A DNA stretch of 64,000 nucleotides, from NCBI RefSeq assembly GCF_030053155.1, contig NZ_CP125640.1, positions 3,242,001-3,306,000 on the forward strand. The letters are read 5' to 3'. Positions within the stretch are counted from its first letter, which is position 1; the number at the start of each line of letters is the position of its first letter. The position numbers and the translations under genes were made by a program. Below, in pieces: positions 27,751 to 37,721 of this stretch. This stretch comes from Rhizobium sp. BT03 (GTDB lineage Bacteria; Pseudomonadota; Alphaproteobacteria; Rhizobiales; Rhizobiaceae). The notes under the pieces were generated by a model that did no database searches, was not told the origin of the DNA, and saw only the letters and a list, made by a program, of their open reading frames with translations.

Positions 27751-27994
27751 TGGTATGGCCCGTCAATGAACGCCGGACGGCTTTCCAGGGAAAGCGACGT
27801 TCGGCCGAAGGATGCAGATATCTTCATCGGCAAACCGGCCGAAAAGGGGCATGCGCCCGCACTATCCGCCGATCGTCCGTTCGGCTGGCCTTAGGCCATA
27901 TTCAACCGGGCGCGTCAAGAAAAACCACGTCTGCAAAGGCCCGAGGGCGGTGAGGGACGGCGCACCGGTTGCGGCGCGCCGTCCAGCTTCAGTC

Positions 27995-28744
27995 TCAGTG
28001 AGCGCCGCCGCGTTTGCGGTTGCGGGCGTTGCGCGCGATCATGTTCAGCACTTCTACCGCTGCCGAGAAGGCCATGGCGGCGTAGACGTAGCCCTTCGGC
28101 ACATGGAAGCCCATGCCTTCGGCGATCAGCGTCGTGCCGATCATCAGCAGGAAGGCGAGCGCCAGCATGACGATCGTCGGGTTCCTCTCGATGAAGTTGG
28201 CAAGCGGGTTGGCGGCAACCAGCATGACGGTGACGGCGGCGATGACGGCAATCACCATGATCGGCAGATGCGGCGTCATGCCTACGGCGGTGATGATGCT
28301 GTCGACCGAGAAGACGAGGTCGAGCAGCAAGATCTGGCCGATCGCCGATGCAAAGCCCGTCGTGACAGATGTCGCGATGAAATCCTCCTGATGGTCTACA
28401 GGATCGACCGTGTGGTGAATTTCCTTGGTGGCTTTCCAGACGAGGAACAAGCCGCCGGCGATGAGGATCAGGTCCTTCCAGGAAAAGCCGTGGCCGAAGG
28501 CCTCGAACAGCGGTTCGGTCAGTTGCACGATCCAGGCGACGGTGCCGAGAAGGGCCAGGCGCATGACCAGCGCAAGACCGATACCGATCTTGCGGGCTTT
28601 CTCCCGGTGCTCGGGCGGCAGTTTGTTGGTGAGAATGGAAATGAAGATCAGGTTGTCGATCCCGAGAACGACTTCCATCACCACCAGCGTGATGAGCGCC
28701 ACCCAGGCGGCCGGATCCTGAATGAGCGTCATGATTTCCTGCAT
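27995..28744 (-). CDS. TerC-family integral membrane protein
   Basis: A 249-residue protein with about seven membrane helices. The family signature [20 protein letters not shown] (residues about 22-41) and the second [15 protein letters not shown] motif carry the paired acidic residues typical of TerC/Alx proteins. These proteins are linked to metal-ion (Mn2+) handling or tellurite resistance. The ATG at 28744 precedes the first helix; the longer reading from 28918 is in non-conserved sequence and is rejected. It lies upstream of gltX in the same direction. Confidence 0.9.
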   Translation of the reverse strand: MQEIMTLIQDPAAWVALITLVVMEVVLGIDNLIFISILTNKLPPEHREKARKIGIGLALVMRLALLGTVAWIVQLTEPLFEAFGHGFSWKDLILIAGGLFLVWKATKEIHHTVDPVDHQEDFIATSVTTGFASAIGQILLLDLVFSVDSIITAVGMTPHLPIMVIAVIAAVTVMLVAANPLANFIERNPTIVMLALAFLLMIGTTLIAEGMGFHVPKGYVYAAMAFSAAVEVLNMIARNARNRKRGGAH

Positions 28745-28850
28745 CAGCGTATATCCCTCTTGCGTCACATGATTGGATGACGCGCGCAATGTAGTGTCGG
28801 CGGCCTGCCACGCAAGCGCCGCAAGGGGGTATACGAAATTGGTGTGACTT

Positions 28851-29690
28851 TTATTCCTTGATCGGCAACCAGATTTCGGTGACGCCCATGCCGGTATGGG
28901 GATCGAAGCGTTCGTCATAGCGCTCGAACATATCGGGTGTGGCGCCGTGCTCGAGGCCGGAGGTCGGCCACCATGTGCCGAAAATCCGGTTCATGGTCAC
29001 GGAAATGCCGGAGACATGGCCGCGATGGGTGAAGACGACGTAGCGCTGCCCCGGAAGCTTGAGCGTGGCAAAATCCGCCGGCAGATCACCGGCGTCGGCC
29101 ACTTCCGCGGCGGCCATATAGCGGAACTTCTCCGCTTCGCCGTCGATATGCGTGCAGATGCCGTAGGCGACGTTGCCTTTCTGGCCTGATATATGGCCGA
29201 AATGGGCATTGAACTTCTGCCAGAGAGAGGGAATGGCGGCATTGCCGCCATAGGGATAGATCTCCTGCAAGCCGGCTAAGAGCATCGGCGGCAGGGTTTC
29301 GAAGCGGGGCGGTTCGAGGTCGTTGAGGTGGGCGGGGTCCATTCTGATCGGCTCCAGCAAGACAAGGTTACGGGCGTGCCCCTGTTTGCGCACAGCATCC
29401 GGCGTCATGCCGAACTGGTCGCGGAAGGCACGGGTGAAAGCCTCGTGCGAGCCGTAGCCCGCGCAAAGCGCAACCTCGAGAATGGTGGATGAACCCCCGA
29501 CAAGCGCGGGCACGGCGCGGCTGAGGCGCCGCCCTCTGATATAGCCGCTGATCGAGTGGCCGGTGGCCAGCCCGAAGACGCGCGACAGATGGTAGCGCGA
29601 CAATCCGGCTGCTTCCGATATCTCTTCCAGCGACAGATCGCTTTCGAAATGGCTCTCTATGAACCATATCGCCCGTGCGATGGCGCTCAT
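28851..29690 (-). CDS. AraC-family regulator with GyrI-like effector domain
   Basis: A 279-residue protein. Residues 1-100 form an AraC/XylS DNA-binding domain ([21 protein letters not shown] and [21 protein letters not shown]). The C-terminal 150 residues form a GyrI-like small-molecule-binding domain ([20 protein letters not shown], ending [12 protein letters not shown]). This is the layout of Rob/BmrR-like multidrug or stress sensors. No obvious target lies beside it. Confidence 0.9.
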   Translation of the reverse strand: MSAIARAIWFIESHFESDLSLEEISEAAGLSRYHLSRVFGLATGHSISGYIRGRRLSRAVPALVGGSSTILEVALCAGYGSHEAFTRAFRDQFGMTPDAVRKQGHARNLVLLEPIRMDPAHLNDLEPPRFETLPPMLLAGLQEIYPYGGNAAIPSLWQKFNAHFGHISGQKGNVAYGICTHIDGEAEKFRYMAAAEVADAGDLPADFATLKLPGQRYVVFTHRGHVSGISVTMNRIFGTWWPTSGLEHGATPDMFERYDERFDPHTGMGVTEIWLPIKE

Positions 29691-29795
29691 CCGTACTCCC
29701 CTGGTTGCGGCTTCTTCCTTAGAAAAAAGTCGGCAGCCGGGTTTGATCGTTGTTGCGCAGTTTCGGCCGAAGGGAAGCGACCGTCAAGGATGCAG

Positions 29796-30476
29796 TCAGC
29801 CGGCGCCGTGCCGGCGGGCGCCGTAGGCGGCCATGAAGACGTGGATCGCGCCACGGATGACGCGGTCGATTTCCTCGCGGGACGGGGGCTCTTCCATGCT
29901 TCCGAACAGGCGGAGCTTGAAGAAGCTGCCGCTGGCGAGATCGAGAAACTGGCCGGCGGCCAGATCGATGTCGTCGATCTTGAGCGTGCCTTCGGCGACG
30001 TGCCGTTCGAGGAAGTCGCGCATGATGGTGCGCAGGTTTACCGGGCCCTTGAAGAAGCGTTGACAGAGCACCGGCATGCGGTCGCGCACGCCGAGAACGG
30101 TGCGCATCGCATTGATGACCTTTTCGTCGGTCATGTGGGTGACGAAGCTTATCCCGAATTCGTAGAGGCCGGCTTCAGGATCGTCATGTTCGGCAAGGGC
30201 GGTGCGCACGGCGGCCACGAAGGCGGCGCGCTCGTCCTCGATCATCGCCGAAAACAATTCTTCCTTATTGGTGAAATAGACGTAGAGCGTGCCCTTGGAG
30301 ACGCCGGCCTCGCGCGTCACGTCGTTCATGCTGGCGGCGTCGAATCCCAACTTCATGAAGACGCGCTTGGCGCCGGCGAGAATCTGCTGGCGCTTGGCCG
30401 GATCTTCGCCCGCGGCAAATCGGCCTCCTCCGACGGGGGGACTGAAGACGGCGGCGTGGTCGGGTTTCAGCGTCAT
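29796..30476 (-). CDS. TetR-family repressor of the adjacent efflux pump
   Basis: A 226-residue TetR regulator with the helix-turn-helix hallmark GVSKGTLYVYFTNKEELF at residues about 63-80 and a C-terminal TetR_C domain. It is divergent from an EmrAB-type pump, and the gap between them contains three palindromes that are probable operators. It is expected to be released by a pump substrate such as a plant phenolic; the ligand is unknown. Confidence 0.92.
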   Translation of the reverse strand: MTLKPDHAAVFSPPVGGGRFAAGEDPAKRQQILAGAKRVFMKLGFDAASMNDVTREAGVSKGTLYVYFTNKEELFSAMIEDERAAFVAAVRTALAEHDDPEAGLYEFGISFVTHMTDEKVINAMRTVLGVRDRMPVLCQRFFKGPVNLRTIMRDFLERHVAEGTLKIDDIDLAAGQFLDLASGSFFKLRLFGSMEEPPSREEIDRVIRGAIHVFMAAYGARRHGAG

Positions 30477-30484
30477 GTCTCTTT

Positions 30485-30596
30485 AACCGTGTTCACGGTT
30501 TCGTATTTTCTTTAAAAGAAATCGAACCGATTGGTTCTATACATCTTGATATGACGGTAAAACAGGTTTAAGTCAACTGAACCGAACCGTTCAGTT
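30485..30596. promoter_or_regulatory. Three palindromic operators between tetR and emrA-type genes
   Basis: Perfect inverted repeats: AACCGTG-tt-CACGGTT (30485-30500), GAACC-gatt-GGTTC (30524-30537) and AACTGAAC-cgaacc-GTTCAGTT (30575-30596). All share the GAAC/GTTC or AACC/GGTT core. The first lies 9 bases from the TetR start, the last 33 bases from the pump start, as expected for repression of both genes. Confidence 0.78.
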
Positions 30597-30628
30597 CGAT
30601 TATTTACTCCAAGATCGGTAAAGTGGTC

Positions 30629-31843
30629 ATGTCGAGCAACCAGAAAAGCAACGTCGCGCGGATCGTCAGCGAAAATGCCGGAGCCGAAGAGGTGAAGGCC
30701 GAAGTCGCAAGCGTTGCCGAGGCTCCGACGGCGGAAGCCCGCGAGGTTCCATCAGCGCCTGCGCAGTCGGCGCCGGCTTCGGTCGCCGCGCCCGCGGCTG
30801 CCAAGAAGCGCCGCAGCCCGGTGCTGCCGATCGTCGTGCTCGCCATTCTCGCGGGCGGTGGCTGGTATGGTTACGAATGGTGGACGAACGGCCGCTTCAT
30901 GGTGTCGACCGACGACGCCTATATCGAGGGCGATATCGCAACGATTTCGCCGAAGGTCACGGGCTACGTCGCGAAGGTGAATGTGGTCGCCAACCAGGAA
31001 GTCAAAGCCGGCGACGTGCTCGCCACGCTTGATAATGGCGACTATCAGAACGCTCTCGACCAGGCGCAGGCCCAGATCGCCACCGAACAGCTTTCGCTGC
31101 AGCGCGTCGACGCGCAGATCGAAGGCGCCAATGCCAGCCTTGCGCAGGCGCAGGCGCAAAAGGTGGCACTCGAAGCGGCCGTTCGCGGTGCCGAGATCAC
31201 CCAGAAGCGCCAGAGCGAGCTGCAGGCGAAGTCGGTCGGCACCGCCGCCGATCTCGACAATGCCAATATCGCGCTCGACCAGGCCAAGGCCAATCTTGCC
31301 GGCGGCGACGCCAACATCACCGCCGCGCAGGCCAACATCACCATTCTCCAGGCCCAGCGCAAGGAGGCCGAAGGCTCGGTCCGGTCGCTGGAAATCTCGC
31401 GCGACAAGGCCGCCCGCGACCTCTCCTTCACCGTGCTCAAGGCGCCTTATGACGGCATCGTCGGCAACCGCTCGGTCCAGGAAGGCGATCTCGTTTCGCC
31501 CGGCCAGCGGCTGATGGCGCTCGTTCCGGTGCATGAGCTCTATATCGACGCCAACTTCAAGGAAACGCAGATCCAGCATCTGGTTCCCGGTTCGAAGGTC
31601 AACGTCCATGTCGACGCCTATAGCGACCATCCTGTCGTCGGCACCGTCGAATCGATCTCGCCGGCGTCCGGCTCGGTCTTCTCGCTGCTGCCGCCGGAAA
31701 ATGCCACGGGCAACTTCACCAAGGTGATCCAGCGCGTGCCGGTACGCATCGCGCTGCCGCAGGATGCGCTCGATAGCGGGCGCCTGCGGGCGGGCCTCAG
31801 CGTCGTCGTCGACGTCGATACCCGCACGGCGCCGAACAAGTAA
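30629..31843 (+). CDS. HlyD/EmrA-family efflux membrane-fusion protein
   Basis: A 404-residue periplasmic adaptor. It has a long Ala/Pro-rich N-terminal cytoplasmic stretch (about 60 residues), one membrane helix (VLPIVVLAILAGGGWYG), a split biotinyl-lipoyl domain (STDDAYIEGDIATISPKVTG) and a long Gln/Ala-rich coiled-coil hairpin (about 130-245). It bridges the inner-membrane exporter encoded next to an outer-membrane channel. The ATG at 30629 is preferred to the GTG two codons upstream. Confidence 0.92.
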   Translation: MSSNQKSNVARIVSENAGAEEVKAEVASVAEAPTAEAREVPSAPAQSAPASVAAPAAAKKRRSPVLPIVVLAILAGGGWYGYEWWTNGRFMVSTDDAYIEGDIATISPKVTGYVAKVNVVANQEVKAGDVLATLDNGDYQNALDQAQAQIATEQLSLQRVDAQIEGANASLAQAQAQKVALEAAVRGAEITQKRQSELQAKSVGTAADLDNANIALDQAKANLAGGDANITAAQANITILQAQRKEAEGSVRSLEISRDKAARDLSFTVLKAPYDGIVGNRSVQEGDLVSPGQRLMALVPVHELYIDANFKETQIQHLVPGSKVNVHVDAYSDHPVVGTVESISPASGSVFSLLPPENATGNFTKVIQRVPVRIALPQDALDSGRLRAGLSVVVDVDTRTAPNK

Positions 31844-31871
31844 GCCTTTAAAAAAAGGCGGAGGTGGTCCG

Positions 31872-33470
31872 ATGGCCGGAAGCGCGACAGCAACAGCGGG
31901 GACGATCCCGGCAGCGCCCGCCCACGCCGACGAGCGCATGGATCCGAGGAAGCTCATCGCCTTCTTCGCGATGGTGCTCGGCATGTTCATGTCGATCCTC
32001 GACATCCAGATCGTCTCGGCCTCGCTTGCCGAAATTCAGGCCGGCCTTTCGGCCGGCAGCGACGAAGTCGGCTGGGTGCAGACGGCCTATCTGATCGCCG
32101 AAGTGATCATGATCCCGCTTTCGGGCACGCTGGCGCGCATCATTTCGACGCGGTATCTCTTCGCGATCTCGGCGGCCGGTTTCACCATGGCGAGCGCGCT
32201 CGCCGCGACGGCGACGAATATCGACCAGATGATCGTCTACCGCGCCATTCAGGGTTTTATCGGCGGCGGCATGATCCCGTCGGTGTTCGCGGCCGCCTTC
32301 ACCATCTTCCCGGCGTCGAAGCGCAGCATCGTTTCGCCGATCATCGGCCTGATCGCGACGCTGGCGCCGACCATCGGTCCGACGGTCGGCGGCTATCTCA
32401 GCCACGCCTTCTCCTGGCACTGGCTGTTCCTCGTCAATATCGTTCCCGGCATCATCGTTACGATCGTCACCTGGAACTTCATCGATTTCGACAAACCGGA
32501 ACTGTCGCTCTTCAAGAAGTTCGACTGGTGGGGACTGATCTCGATGGGCATCTTCCTCGGCACGATGGAATATGTGCTCGAAGAGGGCAATTCGAACGAC
32601 TGGTTCAACGACAGTTCCATCGCGATTGCCGCCGTCGCCTCCGGCGTTGGAGCCATCGTCTTCTTCTATCGCGCCTTCACGGTGGAGTTCCCCGTCGTCG
32701 ATCTCAAGGCCTTTGCGAACCGGAATTTCTCCTTCGGTTCGATCTTCTCCTTCGTCATGGGCATCGGCCTCTACGGCCTCACCTACATCTACCCCGTCTA
32801 TCTCGGCCGTATCCGCGGCTATGATTCGCTGATGATCGGTGAGACAATGTTCGTCTCCGGGCTTGCGATGTTCTTCACCGCGCCGATCGCCGGCAAGCTG
32901 TCGACCAAGATGGACCTGCGCCTGATGATGGTGATCGGCTTCACCAGCTTCGCTGCCGGCACCTACATCATGATACACCTGACGGCGGATTGGGATTTCT
33001 ACGAGCTCTTCATTCCGCAGATCCTGCGCGGTTTCGGGCTGATGATGTGCATGGTGCCGATCAACAATATCGCGCTCGGCACGATGCCGCCCTCGCGCAT
33101 CCGCGGCGCGTCCGGCCTGTTCAACCTGACCAGAAACCTCGGCGGCGCCGTCGGCCTTGCCGTCATCAACACCGTGCTCACCAACCGCCAGGACGTGCAT
33201 TACGAGCGGCTGCGGGAGAATATGGACTGGGGCAATCCGGCGGCCATCGATCAGATGAACAACATGGCCGCCAATTTCAACACATACGGCATGGATGGCG
33301 CTTCGGTCGCGATCAAGCAGATGGTCGGCCTTGCCACCAAGCAGGCGGTGATCCTCTCCTTCAGCGACGTCTTCCTGATCCTGACCGCGCTTTTCGTTGC
33401 GATGATCTTCGGTGTCGCCATGATCAAGAAACCCGCGCCGCAAGGCGGGGGAGGCGGTGGCGGCCACTGA
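31872..33470 (+). CDS. DHA2-family MFS drug exporter (EmrB/QacA type)
   Basis: A 532-residue, 14-helix major facilitator. The first helix ends with MSILDIQIVSASLAEIQ (motif D1) and the segment AYLIAEVIMIPLSGTLARI corresponds to motif A of the family. It exports hydrophobic compounds by proton antiport together with the upstream adaptor. The C-terminus has a glycine run (QGGGGGGGH). The spacing of 28 bases after the adaptor and the strong terminator after it define a two-gene operon. Confidence 0.93.
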   Translation: MAGSATATAGTIPAAPAHADERMDPRKLIAFFAMVLGMFMSILDIQIVSASLAEIQAGLSAGSDEVGWVQTAYLIAEVIMIPLSGTLARIISTRYLFAISAAGFTMASALAATATNIDQMIVYRAIQGFIGGGMIPSVFAAAFTIFPASKRSIVSPIIGLIATLAPTIGPTVGGYLSHAFSWHWLFLVNIVPGIIVTIVTWNFIDFDKPELSLFKKFDWWGLISMGIFLGTMEYVLEEGNSNDWFNDSSIAIAAVASGVGAIVFFYRAFTVEFPVVDLKAFANRNFSFGSIFSFVMGIGLYGLTYIYPVYLGRIRGYDSLMIGETMFVSGLAMFFTAPIAGKLSTKMDLRLMMVIGFTSFAAGTYIMIHLTADWDFYELFIPQILRGFGLMMCMVPINNIALGTMPPSRIRGASGLFNLTRNLGGAVGLAVINTVLTNRQDVHYERLRENMDWGNPAAIDQMNNMAANFNTYGMDGASVAIKQMVGLATKQAVILSFSDVFLILTALFVAMIFGVAMIKKPAPQGGGGGGGH

Positions 33471-33493
33471 CCTCCGGCCTGCCGCCCCTTGAA

Positions 33494-33518
33494 AAGGCCC
33501 TCTCCGGAGGGCCTTTTT
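33494..33518 (+). terminator. Rho-independent terminator of the efflux operon
   Basis: AAGGCCCTC (33494-33502) pairs with GAGGGCCTT (33507-33515) across a 4-base loop, followed by a T-run. Confidence 0.92.
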
Positions 33519-33622
33519 GCTTGCCGCTTTCCGGCCGGTATGTCATCAGCATCTAATCCTCGGTCGGCTGGTCCGAAGTGGACCGGCCGGAAAAACAGTG
33601 CGCCAATCGGCCCGGTCTATTT

Positions 33623-33642
33623 TTTGATTTACGTACATCAAA
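33623..33642. promoter_or_regulatory. LacI-type operator upstream of the xylose regulator
   Basis: A 20-base near-perfect palindrome with arms TTTGAT / ATCAAA and centre TACGTA; only one pair mismatches. It lies 29 bases upstream of the regulator start, overlapping the likely promoter, and suggests autoregulation of the regulator-xylB unit. Confidence 0.7.
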
Positions 33643-33670
33643 TTTGGCGCTAAGGGTCTCGTCAGGAGGA

Positions 33671-34696
33671 ATGATGAGGCCAACAGTTCACGATATCGCC
33701 GCCGCTGCCGGGGTCAGTCTTGCGACTGTCGACCGGGTTCTCAACCAGCGCCCGGGCGTGCGCCACGTCACGCGGGCGAAGGTCGAGACCGCAATCCGCG
33801 AGCTCGGTTATATCAGGGACGTGGCTGCCGCCAATCTTGCCAAGGGGCGCACCTATCCGCTGGTCTTCATTCTGCCGGCCAGCGACAATTCCTTCATGCA
33901 TGGGCTGAATGCCGAGATCCGGCAGGCGGTCCTGCGCTCGCCGGCCGAGCGCACCGATATCCGCATCATCGAGGTGCCGGCCTTCGATCCGGCCGCCCTC
34001 GTCGCAGTGCTCGAAGGGCTTTCCCGGGAAAAGCCTTGCGGCATCGCGATGGTCGCGACCGATGCGCCTGAGGTGCGCGCCGTCGTCGACAAGCTGGTGC
34101 GCGAGCGCTTTCCCATCGTCACCCTGGTTTCCGATCTCACCGGGTCGCTGCGCCATCATTATGCCGGTGTCGACAATATTGCGGCCGGCCGCACGGCGGC
34201 CCGTCTGCTCGGCCGCTTTCTCGGGCCGCGAAAGGGTGAGATCGCCGTGCTCGCCGGCTCCATGCTGGTGCGCGACCATCGCGAGCGGCTGGAAGGCTTT
34301 GCCTCTGTCATGGCCGCGGAATTTCCCGATCTTGCTGTCCTGCCGGTTCTCGAAGGCCGCGACGACCCCGAAGCCGCCCACAGGCTCGTTGCCGATGCGC
34401 TCGGGAATGCCGGCATCGTCGGCGTCTACAGCCTCGGCGCCGGCAATCGCGGCCTCATCCGGGCGCTGAAGGAGAAGGCCGTCGACCGGACGCTGACCGT
34501 GATTGCCCACGAGCTGACCGTCCACACGCGCGCAGCGCTCATCGACAACACGATCGATGCGATCCTCAATCAGGACGCCGGCCATGAGGTGCGCAGCGCC
34601 ATCCGCATATTGAAAGCCAAGGCGGACGGGCTTGCCGTCATCGACGCGCAGGAGCGCATCCGCCTCGACATATTCGTGAAAGACAATCTGCCGTAA
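33671..34696 (+). CDS. LacI-family transcriptional regulator (xylose operon)
   Basis: A 341-residue LacI/PurR regulator. The N-terminal helix-turn-helix is TVHDIAAAAGVSLATVDRVL (residues about 5-24), followed by a periplasmic-binding-type ligand domain similar to those of ribose-type regulators. The double ATG at 33671 follows caggagga. It is 19 bases upstream of xylB in the same direction, so it probably controls xylose use and its own synthesis. Confidence 0.92.
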   Translation: MMRPTVHDIAAAAGVSLATVDRVLNQRPGVRHVTRAKVETAIRELGYIRDVAAANLAKGRTYPLVFILPASDNSFMHGLNAEIRQAVLRSPAERTDIRIIEVPAFDPAALVAVLEGLSREKPCGIAMVATDAPEVRAVVDKLVRERFPIVTLVSDLTGSLRHHYAGVDNIAAGRTAARLLGRFLGPRKGEIAVLAGSMLVRDHRERLEGFASVMAAEFPDLAVLPVLEGRDDPEAAHRLVADALGNAGIVGVYSLGAGNRGLIRALKEKAVDRTLTVIAHELTVHTRAALIDNTIDAILNQDAGHEVRSAIRILKAKADGLAVIDAQERIRLDIFVKDNLP

Positions 34697-34715
34697 CGGC
34701 AAAGGAGAAGACCCC

Positions 34716-36170
34716 ATGTATCTCGGTCTCGATCTCGGAACCTCCGGCGTCAAGGCGATGCTGATCGACGGCGATCAGACGATCGTCGGCTCGGCCAATG
34801 GTTCGCTCGACGTTTCCCGGCCCCACTCCGGCTGGTCGGAGCAGGAGCCGTCCCACTGGGTGCGTGCGACGCAAGAGGCCGTCGCGGGCCTGAAGGCGAA
34901 GCACCCGAAAGAGCTTACCGCGGTCAAGGGCATCGGCCTTTCCGGCCAGATGCACGGCGCGACGCTGATCGATGCTAGCGACAAGGTCCTGCGCCCCTGC
35001 ATCCTCTGGAACGACACGCGTAGCCATGTCGAAGCCGCGGCCCTCGATGCGGATCCGCGCTTCCGCGCGCTCACCGGCAATATCGTCTTCCCCGGCTTTA
35101 CGGCGCCGAAGCTCGCCTGGGTCGAGAAGCATGAGCCCGACATTTTCTCCAGGATCGCCAAGGTGCTCCTGCCGAAGGACTATCTGCGTCTTTGGCTGAC
35201 TGGCGATTATATCTCCGAAATGTCGGATTCGGCCGGCACCTCCTGGCTCGACACCGGCAAACGCGCCTGGTCGGCCGATCTGCTCGCTGCCACCCATCTT
35301 TCCGAGGAGCAGATGCCGGCGCTTGTCGAAGGCACCGAGCAGGCCGGTACGCTGCGGCCCGAACTGGCGGCGCAATGGGGCATATCGGGCAATGTCGTCG
35401 TTGCGGGCGGCGCCGGCGACAATGCCGCATCGGCCTGCGGCATGGGGACCGTCAGCGATGGCGCCGCCTTCGTCTCGCTCGGCACGTCGGGCGTGCTCTT
35501 TGCCGCCAACGGCTCCTATCTGCCGAAGCCGGAAAGCGCCGTGCATGCTTTCTGCCACGCGCTGCCGAACACCTGGCACCAGATGGGCGTCATCCTGTCG
35601 GCCACCGATGCGCTCAACTGGCATTCCGGCGTCACCGGCAAGTCGGCCGCCGATCTCACCGGCGAGCTTGGCGAGACGCTGAAGGCGCCGACCGGCGTCA
35701 CCTTCCTTCCCTATCTCTCCGGCGAGCGCACGCCGCACAATGATGCCGTCATTCGCGGCGCTTTCATCGGCCTCGAACATGAAAGCAGCCGCGTCGTTCT
35801 CACCCAGGCGGTGCTCGAAGGTGTCGCTTTCGCCATCCGCGACAATCTCGAAGCGCTGCGCTCGGCCGGCACCGGCATCTCCCGCGTCACCGCGATCGGC
35901 GGCGGTTCACGCTCGCATTACTGGCTGGCGTCGATCGCGACCGCGCTCGGTGTTCCGGTCGACCTGCCGGCCGACGGCGATTTCGGCGCGGCCTTCGGTG
36001 CCGCCCGCCTTGGCCTGATCGCCGCGACGGATGCCGATCCGATTGCCGTCTGCACGCCGCCGGTGACCTCAGGTACGATCGAGCCGGTGTCGGCGCTGAG
36101 CGGCGCTTACGAGGATGCCTACACGCGTTACCGCGCACTCTATCCGGCGATCAAGTCGCTGGCGCATTGA
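34716..36170 (+). CDS. xylB: Xylulokinase
   Basis: A 484-residue FGGY kinase of normal XylB length. It begins MYLGLDLGTSGVKAMLID and has the substrate-site motif LSGQMHGATLID and the ATP-site motif SLGTSGVLFA. It phosphorylates D-xylulose from xylose isomerase (next gene) and possibly from the arabitol/xylitol routes. A good ribosome site (aaaggagaag) precedes the ATG. Confidence 0.95.
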   Translation: MYLGLDLGTSGVKAMLIDGDQTIVGSANGSLDVSRPHSGWSEQEPSHWVRATQEAVAGLKAKHPKELTAVKGIGLSGQMHGATLIDASDKVLRPCILWNDTRSHVEAAALDADPRFRALTGNIVFPGFTAPKLAWVEKHEPDIFSRIAKVLLPKDYLRLWLTGDYISEMSDSAGTSWLDTGKRAWSADLLAATHLSEEQMPALVEGTEQAGTLRPELAAQWGISGNVVVAGGAGDNAASACGMGTVSDGAAFVSLGTSGVLFAANGSYLPKPESAVHAFCHALPNTWHQMGVILSATDALNWHSGVTGKSAADLTGELGETLKAPTGVTFLPYLSGERTPHNDAVIRGAFIGLEHESSRVVLTQAVLEGVAFAIRDNLEALRSAGTGISRVTAIGGGSRSHYWLASIATALGVPVDLPADGDFGAAFGAARLGLIAATDADPIAVCTPPVTSGTIEPVSALSGAYEDAYTRYRALYPAIKSLAH

Positions 36171-36186
36171 GAACTGGAGCCAGCGG

Positions 36187-36300
36187 CCCCCTCATCCGCC
36201 TGCCGGCACCTTCTCCCCGCTGGGGAGAAGAGACTCGCAGCGGCGCCTCATTCCCCTTCTCCCCTGGGGGAGAAGGTGGCCCGAAGGGTCGGATGAGGGG
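36187..36300. repeat. RIME-like palindromic repeat between xylB and xylA
   Basis: Two palindromes: CTTCTCCCC (36210-36218) / GGGGAGAAG (36222-36230) and CCTTCTCCCC (36255-36264) / GGGGAGAAGG (36267-36276), with outer ends cccctcatccg and cggatgagggg that also pair. It is the most complete copy in the window, about 114 bases. Confidence 0.85.
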
Positions 36301-36350
36301 CCGGATGGCACAAACGACAAGACTGAATTACGGACCCAAGGAGACCCAAC

Positions 36351-37661
36351 ATGAGCACCGGATTTTTCGGCGATATCCAAAAAGTAAAATACGAAGGCCC
36401 CGACAGCACCAATCCGCTGGCCTTCCGCTACTACCAGCCTGATGAAATCGTCATGGGCAAGCGCATGGAGGACCATCTGCGCTTTGCGGTGGCCTATTGG
36501 CACACCTTCACCTGGCCGGGCGGCGATCCCTTCGGCGGCCAGACTTTCCTGCGCCCCTGGTTCGAAGACACGATGAAGGCCGCCAAGCTCAAGGCCGACG
36601 TCGCCTTCGAATTCTTCTCGCTGCTCGGCGCGCCCTATTACTGCTTCCACGACGCCGACGTGCGTCCGGAAGGCAAAGACTTTGCCGAGAACACCAAAAA
36701 CCTCAACGAGATCGTCGACTATTTCGCCGAAAAGCAGGCCGCTACCGGCACCAAGCTGCTCTGGGGCACGGCGAACCTTTTTTCGCACCGCCGCTATATG
36801 TCGGGTGCAGCCACCAATCCGGATCCGGATGTCTTTGCTTTCGCGGCTGCGACGGTCAAGACCTGCATCGACGCCACGCAGAAGCTCGGCGGCGAGAATT
36901 ACGTGCTTTGGGGCGGGCGCGAAGGCTATGAAACCCTGCTCAACACCGATATCGGCCGCGAGCTTGACCAACTCGGGCGCTTCCTCAACCTCGTCGTCGA
37001 ATACAAGCACAAGATCGGCTACAAGGGCACGATCCTGATCGAGCCGAAGCCGCAGGAGCCGACCAAGCACCAGTATGATTACGACGTCGCGACCGTTTAC
37101 GGTTTCCTCAAGAAGCACGGCCTCGAAAACGAGGTGAAGCTCAATATCGAGCAGGGCCATGCGATCCTTGCCGGTCACTCCTTCGAGCACGAGCTGGCGC
37201 TTGCCAATGCGCTTGGAATCTTCGGCTCGATCGACATGAACCGCAATGACTACCAGTCCGGCTGGGATACCGACCAGTTCCCGAACAACGTTCCCGAAAT
37301 GGCGCTCGCCTATTATCACGTTCTGGCAGGCGGCGGCTTCAAGACCGGCGGCACCAACTTCGACTCGAAGCTGCGCCGCCAGTCGCTCGATCCGGCTGAT
37401 CTGCTGATCGGTCATATCGGCGGCATGGATTGCTGCGCCCGCGGCCTGAAGGCCGCTGCCAGGATGATCGAGGACAAGGCTCTGTCGCAGCCGCTCGCCG
37501 ATCGTTATGCCGGCTGGGAATCCGCCGAGGCACAGAAGCTGTTCCGCGGCGAATATTCGCTGGATGAGATCACCAGCTGGGTCGAGACCAAGGACGTCAA
37601 CCCGCAGCCGAGATCCGGCAAGCAGGAGCTGCTCGAAAACGTCGTCAACCGTTACGTCTGA
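36351..37661 (+). CDS. xylA: Xylose isomerase
   Basis: A 436-residue enzyme of the long (group II) class. It has the catalytic histidine in [13 protein letters not shown], the metal-ligand glutamate and lysine in [18 protein letters not shown], and [20 protein letters not shown] carrying another ligand set. It converts D-xylose to D-xylulose for XylB. It is separated from xylB by a RIME-like repeat, which may uncouple expression. A ribosome site (aaggagac) precedes the ATG. Confidence 0.97.
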   Translation: MSTGFFGDIQKVKYEGPDSTNPLAFRYYQPDEIVMGKRMEDHLRFAVAYWHTFTWPGGDPFGGQTFLRPWFEDTMKAAKLKADVAFEFFSLLGAPYYCFHDADVRPEGKDFAENTKNLNEIVDYFAEKQAATGTKLLWGTANLFSHRRYMSGAATNPDPDVFAFAAATVKTCIDATQKLGGENYVLWGGREGYETLLNTDIGRELDQLGRFLNLVVEYKHKIGYKGTILIEPKPQEPTKHQYDYDVATVYGFLKKHGLENEVKLNIEQGHAILAGHSFEHELALANALGIFGSIDMNRNDYQSGWDTDQFPNNVPEMALAYYHVLAGGGFKTGGTNFDSKLRRQSLDPADLLIGHIGGMDCCARGLKAAARMIEDKALSQPLADRYAGWESAEAQKLFRGEYSLDEITSWVETKDVNPQPRSGKQELLENVVNRYV

Positions 37662-37666
37662 TCAAG

Positions 37667-37701
37667 TGCGCCGGCGGCCAGCGGTCGCCGGCGCAATTTT
37701 T
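37667..37701 (+). terminator. Terminator after xylA
   Basis: TGCGCCGGCG (37667-37676) pairs with CGCCGGCGCA (37686-37695), followed by atttttg. Confidence 0.88.
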
Positions 37702-37721
37702 GTAGCCGGCTCTATCTCTGT

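Noticed and set aside
27955..27984. Hairpin GGACGGCGC/GCGCCGTCC after the TerC gene
   Set aside because: A stem is present but there is no T-run on the minus strand, so I do not call it a terminator.
31848..33467. 539-residue minus-strand frame opposite the EmrB-type gene
   Set aside because: Composition rich in Asp, Glu, Arg and His without any domain; shadow of the membrane protein on the plus strand.
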